A DNA stretch of 6,625 nt. It comes from Candidatus Glassiibacteriota bacterium. Its GTDB lineage: Bacteria > Gemmatimonadota > Glassbacteria > GWA2-58-10. Made by a program: the position numbers and the translations under genes. Of the stretch, positions 6,273-6,625 are shown piece by piece. The notes under the pieces were generated by a model. That model was not told the DNA's origin. It was given only the letters and a program-made list of their open reading frames with translations, and ran no database searches. The stretch's first letter is position 1. Every line of letters begins with the position of its first letter. The stretch spans positions 1 through 6,625 of the forward strand of contig JAUVUV010000121.1 in NCBI GenBank assembly GCA_030604975.1, written 5' to 3'.

Positions 6273-6408
6273 CTTTCCACCAACTGGAGGGCGGGGCCCT
6301 GAGCTGGGCACGCCCTCCAGCTATTACTTTGAAGATTCGATCCATTACCTGTGGGGGAACAGGCAGAAGGCACTCGCCTCGCTGCGCAAGGACATCGATC
6401 TCGGCTGA
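6265..6408 (+). pseudogene. Possible TPR-like gene remnant
   Basis: This frame opens after TAA 6262-6264 and ends with TGA 6406-6408. Its last 29 codons read YYFEDSIHYLWGNRQKALAS followed by LRKDIDLG, which has the spacing and residues of a tetratricopeptide-type helix pair (W-G-x-x-x-x-A-L-x-x-x-x-x-x-x-D-L-G). There is no start codon in the frame, and its first part runs through the hairpin. I read it as the end of a truncated gene that lost its 5' part, perhaps when the GC-rich Asp-box gene came in. Chance translation cannot be excluded over so short a span. Confidence 0.3.
6284..6320 (+). terminator. Strong GC-rich stem-loop after the Asp-box gene
   Basis: CTGGAGGGCG (6284-6293) and CGCCCTCCAG (6311-6320) form a perfect 10-bp stem with a 17-base loop that itself contains GGGCCC. 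It begins 12 bases after the TAG. No T-run follows, so it fits a hairpin that stabilises the mRNA 3' end or an L-shaped, U-poor terminator better than a classical one. It also lies inside the possible TPR-like remnant frame. Confidence 0.5.
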
Positions 6409-6417
6409 AAGGTAAAA

Positions 6418-6625
6418 ATGAAACAATCACAATATGGTCCGTGCGGTCTTTTCTGTGGAGCTTGTGGCGCTCAAGACTGTGATGGATGCCAAAGTTCAAA
6501 TGTGGATGAATATGTTTCAAATTGTAAATTCAGGACGTGCACAAAAGAAAGAAACTTTGATTTTTGTTGTTTTTGTGAAGACTATCCATGTAAAGAACTG
6601 AATGAATTCATGAATGATAAATGGC
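6418..6625 (+). CDS. DUF3795 family Cys-rich protein (5' part; runs off the window)
   Basis: Sixty-nine residues are visible and the frame is open at the window edge. ATG 6418 is preceded by AAAGG (6408-6412) at a 5-base spacing. The protein shows the DUF3795 (PF12675) pattern: CGLFCGACGAQDCDGCQ near the start, then NCKFRTC and CCFCEDYPCKELNEF. Cysteines fall at 9, 13, 16, 21, 24, 36, 41, 50, 51, 53 and 58, consistent with metal binding, zinc or iron-sulfur being the usual guess for this uncharacterised family. No signal peptide is present, so it should be cytoplasmic. Its AT-rich codons contrast sharply with the preceding gene. The start lies 9 bases after the stop of the possible TPR-like remnant, so the two may once have formed an operon. 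Confidence 0.88.
   Translation, partial: MKQSQYGPCGLFCGACGAQDCDGCQSSNVDEYVSNCKFRTCTKERNFDFCCFCEDYPCKELNEFMNDKW

Overview
The window reads like accessory DNA from an uncultivated Gram-negative bacterium. Three predicted exported proteins, two of them with lipobox-type lipoprotein signals, point to an envelope with lipoprotein sorting. The domain repertoire (Asp-box propellers, serine hydrolases with DUF3471 tails, Cys-rich DUF3795 proteins, FCB-style lipoproteins) suggests a member of the FCB superphylum or a neighbouring candidate phylum. This placement is inference; there is no rRNA or marker gene here. By eye, base composition is patchy: bases 1-3840 are mixed, the Asp-box gene is GC-rich, and the last 210 bases are AT-rich. 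That suggests a mosaic assembled from pieces of different origin.

Layout. Bases 1-240 hold a short ORF ending in a 'QVNVAG'-type tail, either a small protein or a gene remnant. Bases 241-500 are a leader region. Bases 501-1451 encode a lipoprotein with two copies of a domain resembling the extracellular part of RskA-like anti-sigma factors. Bases 1452-1681 are a second leader, and 1682-3427 encode an exported beta-lactamase-fold serine hydrolase with two tandem DUF3471-like C-terminal domains. Bases 3428-3857 have no intact gene but carry a decayed minus-strand coding fragment, a nested hairpin and a good promoter candidate. Bases 3858-6272 encode a large lipoprotein with twelve Asp-box (BNR) motifs. 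Bases 6273-6417 hold a strong hairpin and a possible TPR-like remnant. A DUF3795 gene starts at 6418 and runs off the window.

The main point of interest is a pair of about 146-bp direct repeats (331-476 and 1480-1625), one in front of the lipoprotein gene and one in front of the serine hydrolase gene. Their ends and an internal block are nearly identical, the rest has diverged, and overall length is unchanged. The first 30 bp (29/30 identical) can be read as a sigma70-like promoter, and the last block contains a small hairpin kept by a wobble pair. The same repeats also translate on the minus strand into two related stop-free peptides, so a co-regulatory leader and a dispersed repeat or decayed gene both remain possible.

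The three exported proteins would act in the periplasm or at the cell surface. Nothing in the sequence shows that they form one pathway; the shared leader is the only direct hint of joint regulation, and it covers only the first two.
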